From Apteryx mantelli (taxonomy: Eukaryota; Chordata; Aves; Apterygiformes; Apterygidae): a stretch of DNA of 64,000 bases. Every line of letters starts with the position of its first letter. Position 1 is the first letter of the stretch. A program made the translations under genes and the position numbers. Below, one piece after another: positions 50,704 through 64,000 of this stretch. Under the pieces are notes generated by a model. The model was not told the DNA's origin. It searched no databases and saw nothing but the letters and a program-made list of their open reading frames with translations. The stretch covers positions 59,270,501 to 59,334,500 of the forward strand of contig NC_089980.1 in NCBI RefSeq assembly GCF_036417845.1. The letters run 5' to 3'.

Positions 50704-53700
50704 GAATGAGGTTATTTTTTATAGCACGGTCTCCACTGCTTTTTTAAATTACTTTTAGTGGTTTCAGGTAGTGTGCTATTGTGGCTTAGACACATCGGAA
50801 ACAATATCATTTAAGAAAGTAATTTCTTCTGCCAAATGTCCATGAACCTTCTTCAAGACTTCTCAACCACTGTAGCTTGCTGCAGCCAATGCTAAGATGC
50901 TGATGTATGGTGAGCAGCAACCCTGTGCTGAAACTGTTCTCATTGCCAAAGGATAATGAAGGGTAACAGGTCCTGTCTCTTAGAAACCTTGGTCTTTTGA
51001 GAGCTGAAAATGCACTCGGACTCAATTTCCTTTGAGACTCCTCACTCTAAATGAGGAGGTGATGGAGCCACTAGCTGACAGAGAATGTAGCTGATGACTA
51101 CAATTTCTGGCAGAGCTTTCCTTACCTCGGATCACAGCAGGCACTCACTTTCACTGAAGCGTCACTCTTAAGTGTATTGCCATGATCTTTTCAAGCCTTT
51201 ATTGAATCAGTACTTTGCTGTGCAAGTGATCTCACTTTACCTGTTCTCATCAAGAACCTTACCTGTGCTTGATTTTTATTTTATTTTTTCCTTCTCCTCT
51301 CTAAGAAGAACTGATGCAGTGGGATTGTGCAATTTGCATAGTTCAGGGAAGGTGCATGAAGGCCAGCAAGGAAGAGGTTTCATGTGTGTATGTGTTTTTG
51401 TTTTTCTTGAGTTCACAGAGTTTAACTATAGACTAACCAGCTAACTGACCCTATTTTTCACTAAGTGGACACCAAAACAGCCAACTCTGATTTAATTAAT
51501 CAGTCAGGCAATCAGCTACATAGTATTACATGCTTTCAGAAACTTTTAAATGAATTCTGTAGTCTGGACTGTAGCAGTCATTACTGAGCAAATGTTATGC
51601 TGGATGTGGGGGGGTGGGTGGGAAAACAGTCCTGATAAGCTATCTGCAAGTTGCAAAACACTTAATAGAATTAGGCTGCTTGATTTTGAACAAGGATTAT
51701 TACTTAAGACAGATAGAAAGTTTGTGGAAGACTGTTCCCTCGTGAAAATGAACTTGTTCCATAATGGCAGTTGGTGCCCCAGAGACTGCTGGCTGTGAAC
51801 TAATTGTGTCATCAGCAGAGATGAGTCACTTGACAGTCCCTAGAGTCAAGGATAAATTGTTTCTGTGATGAGTATGGTGCCTCCTAGAGAGCTATTTGTT
51901 TGTTTGTTTATTTTTTTAGATGGAAACAAACTACAATTTTACCCACAGATGATTGCAATTCTAGGGTGAGAAAGCCCCTTATTCCTCTTTGTTAGAGTGA
52001 GCTGGGAAACTTATTTCTCTTCTCTTCCCTCCCTATCCACCTACTCTAATTTTCTTGCTCACTGTACAGTTTCTTCTCTCATGGAAACATACTTGCAGTA
52101 TTTCTTCCAGGTTGAAATAAGAACTCTTCTGTTGATTGCTGCTCTCTTCTTTCCCTCCACACCCAGCTCTTTTATCATTTTAGCAGCTTCTAAGGTTTAT
52201 AAATAACTTTCCCCAAAGAAAAGGTGATATGGCAAAGAATGAATGAAGCAACCCAAGCTCACTACTGGAGTGGAGAGGCTCACTACCTTCCTCTGACTCT
52301 GTAGTTTCAAAGGCCTGATAGGAAAAAATCAGGAGGTAGCTACAACATTTGTGACCAAAAGAACCCCCAAAATACAGAGGATTCGTCTTCCTTGTAGATG
52401 TCCAGAATTAGGCTTCTGTTTCTAAGTAGTTGCATGCTTTGGAGTGCAATTTATTTTATTCAAGACCTGACTAATCTTCCCTGTTGACTAGGAAGGGAGC
52501 CTTGGATGATAATTCATCTGATTGCAGTTGATCCAAATGAGTCAGACCCAGAATTTCTGCAAGTTTGTGTGCTGTGAACTCAGTTGAAGGTGTGTGTTGT
52601 CTGCCCTCTGCTGTGGGCAGCAATTTTGCTCTCTGCAAACTGAGTAGTAGATCGATTCCTACCCTCTTGCTGCTTCCATTCAATTACTGTTTGAGTATTC
52701 CTTATTGTGAAGAACTTTGTTTCACAGTGAATCACCTGCTTCCAGTGTGATTTTGTTCTCTGTCATCTGAAAGTAGCGTCTAGCCATATGACACTGTGTA
52801 TGTAGTAGTAAATGAGAAAATGCAACCCAAATATCATGAGAGGAAAACCTTATCCTTCTATTAATCCCAGTGTGTCTCAGGACAAAGGATCAAAAAGCTC
52901 AACTCAGTAGGCTCTGCTGCTTAACCTAGGAAAAGCAATCTGCAAAGCTGTTAGGGGAAATCATTCTAAGGACATCAGAAGTTCTGATCAAAGGACCTCT
53001 AGGCAGTGCATCTTTATTACTGTCAGGCTTTCACAAGAATTACACTGTGGTGGAAGTTACATGGGCATGTGAAATCTGTAAGGTTTTTTATTGTTGCTTT
53101 TAATATGTATTGAAAGTTAAGGGGGAAGGTCAGTTTACCTTCTTTTTAAGCACCTGGATGCTTAAAGCTAGAGGAGACTGAGCCTCATTTGTCCAGGTAC
53201 TTTTAACAGGTGCCAGAAATCCATGCTGTATGAACACCTCTATGGAAGATGGAGGGTTGCATCCACACCAGAAAGGTGTGGGGGCTGGATACAAAGATTT
53301 GGCACCTAGGGTTGCAGGTAGATATTTGTACAGTATTGCTTATGTGAAGTTAATTGCAAATTCCCAGATGCTCAAAACTTTGGTTCAGCATTTATATAAA
53401 ACTGTTTGCATATCTAAGTTGCTTAAACTAGGTATCGTGATCTAAATTACCTCTTAGTAGTTACATGAAGTTAAAACTCTTTTCTGGTAAATATTTTCTT
53501 TCTGGGTGAATAAAGTTTAGTAATAAATTCTGACCCTGCCAAAATGGGTTTGGATTTCCTGATCACTATTTTCGCCTCTGTTTTATAACTGTTTTCTTCC
53601 CTTCTTAATTGCTGTGTTTGTGTGAAATGGGTAATTACCCAACTGATTACGAAGTTCTTTCAGTCCTGTCTAGGATTTTTCTTTCTGCTACCAAACCTTG

Positions 53701-53983
53701 GTGGGTGCGGAGGAGACAGATGGACACACACTGTGTACTAATCAGCAATCCCATGTATGATGGCTGATCAAAGCAAGGATTGTTAATCACTTTCATTGAC
53801 TTGTGTTATTTGTGGTGCCCTGAGTTTTAAATAAGGTGCTTGAGCATATTTATCCATATGTAGGCACTTGAATAAATAGCCTTGTTCTTTGATACACTGG
53901 AGCAAACACAATTCTTGCTCCCAGTAATCAGGAACTGGGGGATCTTCAACACTTACCCAATCTAAAACTTTTCTGGAGATGCA

Positions 53984-54010
53984 TTTTTTTGTTTGTTTGT
54001 TTGTTTGCTT
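53984..54010. repeat. (TTTG)n simple repeat
   Basis: A T run is followed by about five TTTG units. Confidence 0.8.
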
Positions 54011-57000
54011 GAGTCAAAATCTCAGTTTTGATCAGTGTATTTAGACATTTTTCAACTGCAGTGAGAAGGGAATCCCAAAATATTTAGTAGTACCTCTTAC
54101 AGAAGAAAGTATTCCAAACAGAAGAATGAGCAATACACTACTGTAAAAAAGCTGTTAGTCTCATGTACAGTAGTGTTACATTTAAGTGTGAGTGGGTTGC
54201 TTGCTGTTACATACTAATACATAGGTATGTTTAATGTATGTTGAGTTTCTCCTGCATTTTTCTACAAAAGTCTTTTATTATGATAAGCAATTTTTAGAGA
54301 GACATCTTGTACAATTACCTGTTGCAGCAGCTTTTAATATGATTTGCTTTATTTATTTTTAGGGAGGCTAAAGCTTGTGAATCACCCTTCCTACAAAAGG
54401 TGCTGAAACAAAGGAATGAAGCTGCAAATGTAATGTTTTGGTTAGGTTAATGAGCATTCTCTGAGTGGCTGGCACCTGAAAATTGTTTCTGGCTTACACA
54501 GAAGTGTACCTGTTTACTTCCACGTCTTGTGGTGTGTGCTAGGGGGCCATGTTACAGATTACAGTGTTGGTAGTTGAGGGGTGCGGAGTGCCCTGCTTGG
54601 AATGCTGCACTTGTGGTCTTGGAAGCTGTCTTGAGCACACAGTTCAGCTGAATAAGGCAATAATTGTTCCCCCCCCCCCCAATGCTTTTAGCTAAGGATG
54701 TCTTTAAAATGCTTGATCTCTTAATTTTCTTTCAAATCATTCTGGGAGACTCCTTAGAAAGGGAAGAGTAACTGGAGAAGGGCTATTTTGTATTTCTAGT
54801 AATAAAGCCACAGCATAGTGTGCTTGGCACCCCTCAGCCTCCCAGACTTGGTATTTCTGGCTGCACTGACATCAATGAGCCCCTGAGATATGTGGGTTTG
54901 TGTAAAGCTTGTGCTGCAGGACCACTGCAAAGGGGCAAGTTGCAGAGGGGTGGGGTGATAAAGCCTACCTAGAGGGAAGGTTTCCTAGCGCAGTTTCCTG
55001 TGGGCTGACCTGTTTGTCAGCACACAGAACAGTCCAAAAGTGGCCTTTGCTCCTCGGCTCTGTGGATGCCAAGCAAGGCTAGAGCACCGTTCCTGCAGGG
55101 CTAGGTACCAGGCAAGGTTTGATTCACAGAAGTGTGTGTGGGGAGGCCCTTCAGTTCAAACCACCTGCTAGGGTCTCCACAGATGCATAAATGATCTCTC
55201 ACTGTTAGCAACTGAGTATGTGGAGAAGATAATGTCAAAGCCAAATACCTAGGCCTATGTGCGTAGTGCTATTAACTTTTATGGGAATACTGAAGAAATG
55301 CATGTTTCCTTTAAATTTGGTAGGTCTGCTGTAGATTTACACTAGGGGCAGAACACCTGACCCAGGGAATGGAGTTGGAAGACCCCTCAGGACAGGAGAA
55401 TGTTACTGATGGTATGTGTCTGGGATTACTTTTATATTTAATCATTTTATTACTTTATCTTCTTGAATTTCCTGGTGTCAGTTTTTCTAGCCTGGCATGT
55501 GGTTCTATCACACTTGAGGGCGTGGGGGAGTGACCCTGGAATTCCACAGCTTGCTTCTAGTTTCACAGAGAATTCCTTCTTTTCAGACTAGAATATAAAA
55601 AGAAATCTTGTTGCAGGTATTGACACTTCCCTATGGGTGACAGTCTTACTGAGTGAATGAGTATGTGACATGGGTTAGAGATCTGAATAGTGCTGGTATT
55701 CGGTGTGCAATTAGCTCTTTTACAGAGGCAAACTAAGCCACAGTGTTCGAATACTTCAAGCACCTGAGTCCAATAGCCAACAAATATTTAGGCAATAAAG
55801 CATGATGTCAGATAAATATGACTTGAAAACCAGACATGGTGCATGTCTCATGCAAGTTCTTACTCTGAAAGTAAAAGAATGAGAAGTGTGAGAGTGTGAC
55901 AGAGCCTTTCCCTTCCTGTTTACTCATTTGAATTACACTTGTTCCAGGGATGCCTGAAAGGTTTTAACATCTGACAGCTCTGTGGTGATAGTTGTGCTAA
56001 GAGTTTGGCATTGGTCAGATTGGTAGAGTGTAGCAGCAGAGATGTAATAGCTGAGGGACTCCATCTGTTTTTTCCAACAGAATGGGTGTTGCTGGCTGGA
56101 GCTTGAAGTGCCTTTGTGGGACAGGTCTTGGAAGTCGGTATAGCCTCTGCTACAAATGTCTCTGTTCTGAGTCACGCTCGTGACCCTTGTGCCCTTTGAC
56201 TAGGGGAAGACTGCAGTTGTCTGCCAGGACATTTCATAAGGGCTTCAAGTTGCCAGGGGAAGCAATGTGAAACATGCCTGCAAATGACCTAATCCACTGT
56301 GGTAGTAGGGATCTCTAATGTTATCTTTTGTCTTTGATCTGTGGAACAACACGCCATCGGTGATGCAACTCAGTGCTGGTTGAAATGACAGCAATGATAC
56401 AGTGATAGCTCCTGACTGTGTGGAGGTCTGGAAGGGGGAAAAAACAAAGAAAAAACAAACCACCTTTACTAAGGGTTGCGATTTCATTTTCACAACGTTT
56501 GTACAAGATAGAGTTGAGTGGTGGAAACAGGTATGGTGGAAAGATATTAGAGATTGAAGCCATGGTGGGACACTATGTGAATAATGTAGAAGCTAGTGCA
56601 GCCAGTGGCATGACTCGAACACACTCAATTTCAGAGCTGCTGTTCTGGAAGATCCTGAAACAAGGCAACAAACTCCTAAATGAAGTGGCCCTGCTCAGTG
56701 CTAGTGCCAGTGCACTCCATTGTTCTGTGGTCCGAGTAAGAGAATTCGACAATTTTGCTCATCTGCAGCAATGCATAAGGCTTGCTGACTAAGCATAGAG
56801 CTTTCCATCTCTATTTTGATCCTTGCTTTTCTTTATGATAGCCCTATTAGAAATGAAATGGAAAGTAAATGGGAACAATGTGGTAAATGTTGTTAGTATT
56901 CTCTCTCTTTTTCTCTTATTTATTTTATTTTAAGGCTTGATCAGCAAGGTGCTAACACTGCTTTTGCTGTGCCCACCTTGCAATTTGAGGGTGGATGCAA

Positions 57001-59362
57001 GTAGCAGGTGAATGTATTTCGGTTACCATCTTTCAATGTTTGGGAGGGCCCTTGAACTCAGGGGCCCTTATAGACCTAGAGTTGGTCATCATTCACATCA
57101 GCACAACAGTGGTAAATAGGATATGCAAATTACACTGCTAACACAGAAGAACTTATTTCATTGCAATACAGTTATCAAATTTCATCCAGTGGGAGAGATC
57201 AAAGGATAATGAATGTACTTTACTTTTGCTTGTTCTATTTCCCTGCAACACAATAGTGGTGGTATGCATGTGTTTTAAATCTGTCAGCCTCAAGTTTGAT
57301 AGGGGGTGATGGGAAGTGGTTTATAGCTCAGTGTTATGGATGTTCTGTGCATTCTTCTAAACTAGATACCTGTGCACATACTTCTGTGGTCTTGTGGGAC
57401 CTCTGACACTAGAGGTCTCTTTATTTTCTCATTTAGCTCTGCTGCTTGTCACCAGCCCTGGGAATGGGCAGCCCTGGAAGTAACAGGACAATATAGGGGG
57501 GTATGTGTGTAATACTTAGTTTAGCACTGGAACTATGTTGTACAAGTTGAATCTCTTCTGGTAGCTTAACTCAGTATTGCATCTTAAGGCTTATCCTTGT
57601 TAAGTAAAGAAGGTGAGGATGCTGCAGTGTCTTGTGGTATGTAGAAGAGGGTCACAAATGATAAGCAGTATGGTAACTGTAAAACTGTAAATGCAGTGAT
57701 GTGCATAATGGGTACAAAACTTCATACTAATGACATTTTGTGATCTTCCTGAAGCTAAGCAATTACTGCCTCACCACTGCCTCTTCTTATTTGTCTTTGG
57801 CCTAGATGTGCCATGGAGATGGATGAGTCTTGCAGGGTCTGTTGACAGCATACTGAGGATGAGAAGAGAGCTTGATGGCAATGCACTAGCACTGGTCAGT
57901 GTAGCATCTGTGCTTTGAGCGGTGGTTTTCCCTGTTTCTTATCTATAATATGCTTTCATACGGAGCAGGATGTTACCTCCTAGATTCATGCTGTAGTAAG
58001 TCATTGTTCTTCTCTAGGAGTAAGCATTTAAGTTCTGGTGTTGGTCCAAGTTGCTCCTGTGATCTAGTTTCTGTGATTCATGTTCTTGCTTGCCAACTGG
58101 GCTTAGTGTAAGGCTTAATTAAATCTGTGTAAAACATTCTGAATTCATTGAATCATTTTCCTGAAATATGGCTTGTTATGCTGTGTACAGCTGGCAGACT
58201 TGCACACTTTTCTGTTGTCAGAGCCAGCTTTGAAGAAATAATTTTTCTGAGGAAAAGGATGTGTGGTGTACGTATTGTTTATGGATAGGATAGTGAGCCT
58301 CGAGGTAACTGCATTAAAAAGTTATTTAAATAAAAAAAATCCAGGGTGTGTACTCAGTGGGCAAATAAAAGTATGGTTTTGCTTCCTTTAGTGCTCATCA
58401 TGGGATTTGAAAACCTACAAGGCTTTGATGTCCAGCTGAAGCTTATGTAATCATATTGATGAAGAAGCTAGGCAGAATCCAGCTCCTGTTCCTGGAACTA
58501 TGCAACTTCCCTGAATTTGAAACAAATTTAAAAACTATTTCCTTTTAGTGAGGCAAGTAGGAGTTCTCATGCACATCGTGGGATCAGCTGAGAGTCACTC
58601 TAACATTGTGACTTCCTGGGGCCTCACTTTGACCCCCCTGGCTCCTTAGTTCTGTAATAACTAAAAAGTTACAAGTGTAAATTAACAAACGGAATATTCT
58701 AAGCTCTAACTGTGTCAAGGAATGGAAAACTAGCTAGAATACCTGAATTGGGAGAAAATTCATTTAAATTCAGCATTCATTTAGAATAATTATTCATCTC
58801 TTTATTAACTTGTGGATGATTCACTGTTGTGACTGACTAGATCAGTATGAAATTACTCTTCTTTGTTTGTACAGATTTTACCAAGTTCTATCAGTTTTTC
58901 TTTGAACAGTTCTCTTAAAGCACTTTTGAGTTGCTGCATCAGCTTTGGGAGAAAATGAGACAATTTGACTCAGTTTTTTTGTAAATCTTGAACTATGCAT
59001 TTGATTCCAAATTTTGTTTAAGTTTTATGTTAAACTGGCAACATGCTTACAGTAAGGACCTGAGTTTTTCATCTTTAACTTTTGTAGTAGCTTAGAGGCT
59101 AGTAAAGTAATTGTACACTAGGTTCTGATGACAGATACAGAGTGGGTTGGTTGACACAATTTTTACTGAATTCAATTCACAGGAAAGGAAATATCTTTGC
59201 TGCAGAGTTCACTTTCAGGAATACCTACACTGATGGACAGTACTTGCTGTGTTTTGTTTGATGTGAGAAATATAGGATTTCTTGCAAGCTGAGATAAGAG
59301 AATAGCCACATAGTGTTTCCTAAGGAAAAGGACCCCCCCACACACACACCTTTTTTGTTGTG

Positions 59363-59382
59363 TTTTTTTTTTTTTTTTTTTT
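59363..59382. repeat. T20 homopolymer
   Basis: Twenty T follow a short CA tract and a GTTGTG spacer. It could be a retrotransposed poly(A) tail on the other strand, but no attached element was recognised. Confidence 0.8.
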
Positions 59383-60679
59383 GCAGTGGCATATATCTGG
59401 TATCTGTTCTCTAATATTTCTATGTAATTCTTTTTCTGTGCTTGTGTTCAGGGCCTTACAACTAGCTCATGGTATTTAAATTGGTATCTTGGTGGCCTTT
59501 AAAGGTGCGTTGCAGACATACTTACAGACAACAAGTGGACAAAAAGAATTTTACTGTCTGGTGATTTAACAACTGTATATATTAGTGAACACACATGAGT
59601 CTTCTTTCTAACTCTTTTTCTTATGACACAGTTATGAATGAGATAAAGGTAACTCTGGATTAGCCATGTTAATATTTCTTTGCTGTAGATATTAAGGGAG
59701 AACGTTGTTTGCCCTGTGGCAATCTACTGAACCTCCTCTTAAATATGATAATTTATGCCTGGAAGAAATGTTAAATGGTAATCCTTGCCCTGTTGAAGGT
59801 CAGCCTTCAGCTTTATTGGTAGAAGGCCAGCTATGCATTTACTTATAGATAAGTCACTGTCCAGCAGGAAATGTATGTGTACAGAGCAAATGCTTACACT
59901 ATGCTTATGCAGGCTAATTTGAGCAGAGCTTCTGATCCTTTCCATTGAGCAGAGGTACTGTATCTCGAATGTACAGCTGGACTGATATCAGTCCCAGGCC
60001 CTGGAGAGAAAGGACCACTAAAATACTACTTTACCTAGCTCGCTCTTGCTTTTTCTCATTCTCCTTTAACTAACGTAGACATATCCTGTGTGAACAACGG
60101 GGAGAGCTTCCTTAGAGAATTAGATGCAGCAGTTCCTTATCCCTGGCTGACAGCTGGGGGAAGCATATAACTATGCCATCAGTACTACACAAGGCAGATG
60201 CTGACTGCAGGGGAAGCAGTGTAGGACTCTGTTTTCCCTGGCTGTCTTTATATAATGGCTTGTGCCATTTTGAGGAGGAAATCTAACTTGACTTATGTGT
60301 TCATTTCACTATAAGAGAAGACCTTCTGGAGGATGGGGAGCACCTGCAAATCCTGCTTATTTTGTTGAAGCAGAAAATACAGGTGCTGGATGCCTCCTCT
60401 GTAGCAGTTATAGCATGACTAATGTGGGGTGAGTTTCTGTCACAAGCTGATAGAGGGAGCTTGGGCTTTGTCTTCCTTTGCCACAGTGAAAAGGACAGAG
60501 AAACCCTATAGCATTCTGTTCTGCCATTGGTTTGCTGAGAGATCCTCTGGAAGTGTCTTGAAAAGAAAAACAAGCAAAAAACCCTCCAAAAAACAAAGAC
60601 AAAAAAAAAAAAGAGAAGCTGTTTCTCTTGGTTCCTATTTTTTTCTGTTCCAGTTACACTTGGCTATCATGCACTGTCT

Positions 60680-61250
60680 GAATCACAGAATGGTTGAGGT
60701 TGGAAGTGATCTCTGCAGATCATCTAGTCCAACCCCTCTGCTCAACTTAGAGCAGATTGCCCAGGACCTTGTTCAGATGTTTTTTGAATATCTCCAAGGA
60801 TGGAGACTCCACAGCCTCTCTGGACAACCTGTTCCAGTGTTCAGTCACCCTCACAGTTCAGATGGAATTTCCTGTGTTTCAGTGTGTGCCCCTTGCCTCT
60901 TGTTCTGTCACTGAGCACCACTGAGAAGAGTCTGGCTCCAGCTTCTTTACAGGCCCACATCAGATATTTCTAAACATTGATCAGATTCCCCCGAGCCTTC
61001 TGTTTTCCAGGCGAAACAATCCCGGCTGTCTCAGCCTCCCCCTTCTATGTCAGATGCTTCTATCCCTTAATCATCTTCGCTGTACTTGCTCCAGTATGTA
61101 CGTCTTTCTCTTGTATGGCTGAGCCCAGAACTGGGACCAGTGCTCCAGATGTAGTCTCCCCAATGATGAGTAGAGGGGAAGGATCACTTTCCTAGACCTG
61201 CTGGCAATGCTCTTCCTAGTGCAGTCCAGGATACCATTGGCCATCTTGTA
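60680..61250 (-). mobile_element. CR1 LINE 3' fragment, copy 2
   Basis: A 5'-truncated CR1 copy whose 3' end lies at 60680. The motif AATCACAGAATGGTTGAGG there, and the segment ATCATCTAGTCCAACCC, are characteristic of CR1 3' ends on the complementary strand. It extends to about 61250, where CATTGGCCATCTT gives way to AT-rich unique DNA. It shares a near-identical block with copy 1 (60815-61232 versus 46007-46447), apart from a net 23-nt deletion near 60857. It contains only the 3' terminal part of the element and no coding capacity. Confidence 0.92.
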
Positions 61251-64000
61251 TATAAATAAGTAGATTATATAAATGATATATTTATATGTAAATATATTTT
61301 TTAATCTTAATATAAAAATATTGTTCTTGGTCACTTAATTTGAGGGTCACTAACTCATGATGTTAAAACTATCTTTCATCTCCTTGTAAAAATAAAAAGA
61401 TCATGTGGATAAGATCATGTAATGTGTTTTGGGTTTTTTTTTGTTTTGTTTTTTTTTTTAAGCTGCTCTGAGTCACATTAAGCTCTTCACAGCCAAACAA
61501 GTTAGGAATATTCAAAAATAAAATCCCCAAAACTGAAGTTTCACTTAATCGCATGACTCCAGCAGTCAGAGCTTTAGAGAAGATATAGTACAAGGCTTAC
61601 TTGTGGGGGAGTTGGGAGTATAGATTTTCCTACAGAAGAGATCTCCTGTCCTATGGTCTGTTCAGCTACAAAACCCTTTCATTTTTCAGTGTCTGGACTA
61701 GGGAGTCTCTCTGGACCTGAATAGCTGACTTTCTTTGGCAGTGGGCTCTGTAAGGCCCTGCAGCTTAGTGGGGGAGAGATGTTGCTGTCCTCTGTATGAA
61801 GAAAGTAGACCTGCCTGAGGGCCCAGAGTCTAGCGTGCAGATTTGAAGAATAACAGCAACCTCCTTTGATCTGATGGGAAAAGGATTGTCCTTTTGAGGT
61901 TTAAAAAAAAAAGTCAAGAGTTTGTCAAAATGTTGCCAGAGAATTGGATAATTATTGAAAAAATGCAGATTTAGGCATCCAAATTTGTGTGGCTGTTGTA
62001 TTACATATGCTGAGTTACTGTAACAAAAAAAAATCTAAAAGTGAAACAAGTAATTTCATTGTTTCTGAGAGATTTTGCTTTCCTATACGGCAAAAGAAGC
62101 AGTGGACTGAATTTGTCAGAGCAGGCACAGAAGAACTTCCTGTGTGACTCTTCCAGTTGTCAGAAGAAAAAGACAGGAGACCAGGGTTGTTCTTTACCTG
62201 ACATGGAGTGGGCATAACTTGCTCCCCAGGTGAGTGTCTGTCAGAGGACAGTAGGCTAGTAGGGGGCTGAGTGCTCTCTATTGTTGGGGCAATCATTATG
62301 CTGTGTGAAGTAGCACAGATATTCAGTGACTCAAGATGATGCTCACTGTATACAGTGTTTTTGGGGGCAACCAATTGGAATTTTTTCCCTGATCTGCTGG
62401 CTAATTTGAAGAATGAGTCTGAGGCAGGGTAGTCATAAAAGTAGCCTAGAACCCAGGAGTTTGGGCACTTGCAGGAGCAATTGTGTTAAAACCATTTTCA
62501 TGGTGTTTAGCAGTGGTGCAACATAGGATTTCACAGGGCTATCAGACTTAGATGGATAGATACGATTTTTGCTTAAGCTAAAATGGGACTTTAATTCAGA
62601 TTTTGATTGTTAGCCTTATTGGAGCGATTCAGACGTGTTCTACTCTGACCAAGGAATGTTTTAGCATAACATGATGGGAGCATCCATAGGCGAAAGTACC
62701 AACTGAATCAAAAATCTGCTGGGTACCTCAATCTGTGGTAGGGAGAGTGTCACCTCTCCTGTTCTATGTTTACATTACTGATAAAAATTTTAAGTGACTC
62801 TGTTTAGAGGGGGGAAAAATATCTTTTTAAGTCATTCTAATACTACATTAGGTTTTTGAGCAATGAACACTGAAGTAATTTCAGAGAGGACAATGTACGT
62901 GTCTTAAGAGGCTGCTGGGATAGGTTAAGTTCAGTATGAAAAGAAGCTAAGAGATGACAACATAAACTTTGACTAATTGGTGTGTACTCAGCTTCTGAAG
63001 AGCCTTGTCCATGCTACTTTGGCTGCATTGCTATATTGACTTGAGCTGGCTAGACTGAAGCTAGCAAAAAAAAAACCCTGAGGTCAAATTCTAATTGCAG
63101 TGTAGACATACTCACCATCTGTTTCCATGGGGACAAAGATGATTCTTGTTTAAACAATTGTACTTAAAATTTCCTTACTCTGATATTGTCTGCCCTGGAA
63201 GCAAACGATTATGCAGCAGTTTGTTGTTAAAAGATGTCAAGGTTGATAGTTTCTGAACTTAATCTGTGCAAACAATAGAGTTTCACTTGGTAAATCTTTA
63301 GTATTTTCCTAACAAAACAAGACTTATATGACTGCACTGACAGTATGCCTCCAATAGTAATTTTTAAATATTATGACCAACTTCAGTCAGACTTGAAAGT
63401 GGGGTAGGCACCCTAGAGAGATCCCTATTCTCAAGTCATCAGATGAGGGGAGGTGAGAGACTCGGAACAGTGCCCTACCAGGGGAGGAGAAGGCAGCACT
63501 CCACTTGGCAACAGCCAACAGGCTGGTACATACTGTCTCATCAGTTAGCATATATTTTTTCCTTGCCTGCCTCTGTGACTGTCCAAAAAGGGAAAGGAGA
63601 AGGAAAGAGCGTGAGGGACAATGGCCATAAATCTGTTGAAAAACAAACTCTGTTAGTTCTGTTCCTTGCAGAACAGCTTTTACTTACTTTTCTTTCCCCC
63701 TTCACTAATCACAAGTGGGAAATCTTTGCTCCCCGGAAATAAGCATGGAAGTCTGCCAGCTTTGTGTCCTTACAGAACCACACTGCAGGGTGTTTTTGCA
63801 GCTATATGTACATGTTGTTCCCCTCAGTGCCGCCCCCCCCCCCCCTTTTTTTGCTTTACTTTGGTCTCTTTGCAAGACTAGATCAGATTTGAGAGAAAAT
63901 GTGTTTTAAAAGAAAGCATGTTATTACTTAGCATTTTTCTGTGACAACAAAAAGCAGATTGTGTTCTTGCTAGCTCTCAGTGCTATACAAATATGAACCT
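61251..64000 (+). other. RPS6KA2: RPS6KA2 intron 2, distal part
   Basis: An AT-rich stretch (61251-61330) directly after the CR1 fragment, then ordinary intronic sequence. A C13-T7 run lies at 63833-63852. No exon was recognised before the window ends. Confidence 0.55.

Larger units (their letters stand above)
50704..60679 (+). other. RPS6KA2: RPS6KA2 intron 2, central part
   Basis: About 10 kb of intronic DNA. It holds a (TTTG)n tract at about 53984-54010, a C12 run at 54669-54680, a CA tract near 59337-59349 and a T20 run at 59363-59382. I looked for the next RSK exon (the segment before the N-terminal kinase domain) and did not see it. No RNA gene was recognised. Confidence 0.6.

Noticed and set aside
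50207..50758. Open frames and a CpG-bearing segment that looked like an alternative RPS6KA2 promoter or exon
   Set aside because: The whole segment sits inside the 831-bp solo LTR defined by its TG/CA ends and GTTTTG duplication; the frames run antisense to the LTR.
52603..52614. CTCF-like core GCCCTCTGCTGT
   Set aside because: It matches 11 of 12 core positions, but short motifs recur by chance in 64 kb.
59335..59382. CA tract and T20 run as a possible retrogene tail
   Set aside because: No gene-like sequence or target duplication was seen beside it.
60429..60914. 161-codon + strand frame
   Set aside because: It runs from unique intron into antisense CR1 sequence, with no domain and no splice support.

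Overview
The window looks like avian nuclear DNA. It has spliced vertebrate genes with GT-AG introns, one promoter CpG island, few interspersed repeats, CR1-type LINE copies, and a short solo LTR whose layout matches the alpharetroviruses of birds. I cannot name the species. All recognised host coding sequence is on the + strand, and all recognised transposon-derived sequence is on the - strand.

Region by region: (1) 1-9297 carries the 3' half of RNASET2, a lysosomal/secreted T2 ribonuclease. Four coding exons lie at 3968-4081, 6362-6407, 6615-6689 and 9106-9297. The first holds the second catalytic motif (CAS II); the upstream exons were not found and should lie before the window. (2) About 9298-11550 is probably 3' UTR. 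(3) About 11550-36057 is intergenic, with no gene I can support. It holds some GC-richer patches, hairpin-forming inverted repeats, and a 64-bp element present twice (32390 and 33755) with a conserved 9-bp stem. (4) 36064-36295 is a 232-bp solo LTR in - orientation, flanked by the perfect 6-bp target duplication GATACT. (5) 39268-40270 is a CpG island containing a coding first exon (39898-39960). The second coding exon is at 43470-43514. Together they encode the N-terminus of a p90 ribosomal S6 kinase, most likely RPS6KA2 (RSK3); the kinase domains lie beyond the window. (6) The long intron after exon 2 holds a 5'-truncated, decayed CR1 LINE (about 45861-48400), an 831-bp solo LTR (49867-50697, perfect 6-bp duplication GTTTTG), and a shorter CR1 copy (about 60680-61250).

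RNASET2 followed by RPS6KA2 on the same strand matches the order and relative orientation of these genes in human, which supports both calls. The most unusual signals are the two solo LTRs with intact duplications on either side of the RPS6KA2 promoter; a block of about 420-440 bp in which the two CR1 copies are almost identical while their flanking CR1 sequence is clearly diverged, suggesting gene conversion over about 14.8 kb; and the paired hairpin repeat. No novel multi-gene system is visible.
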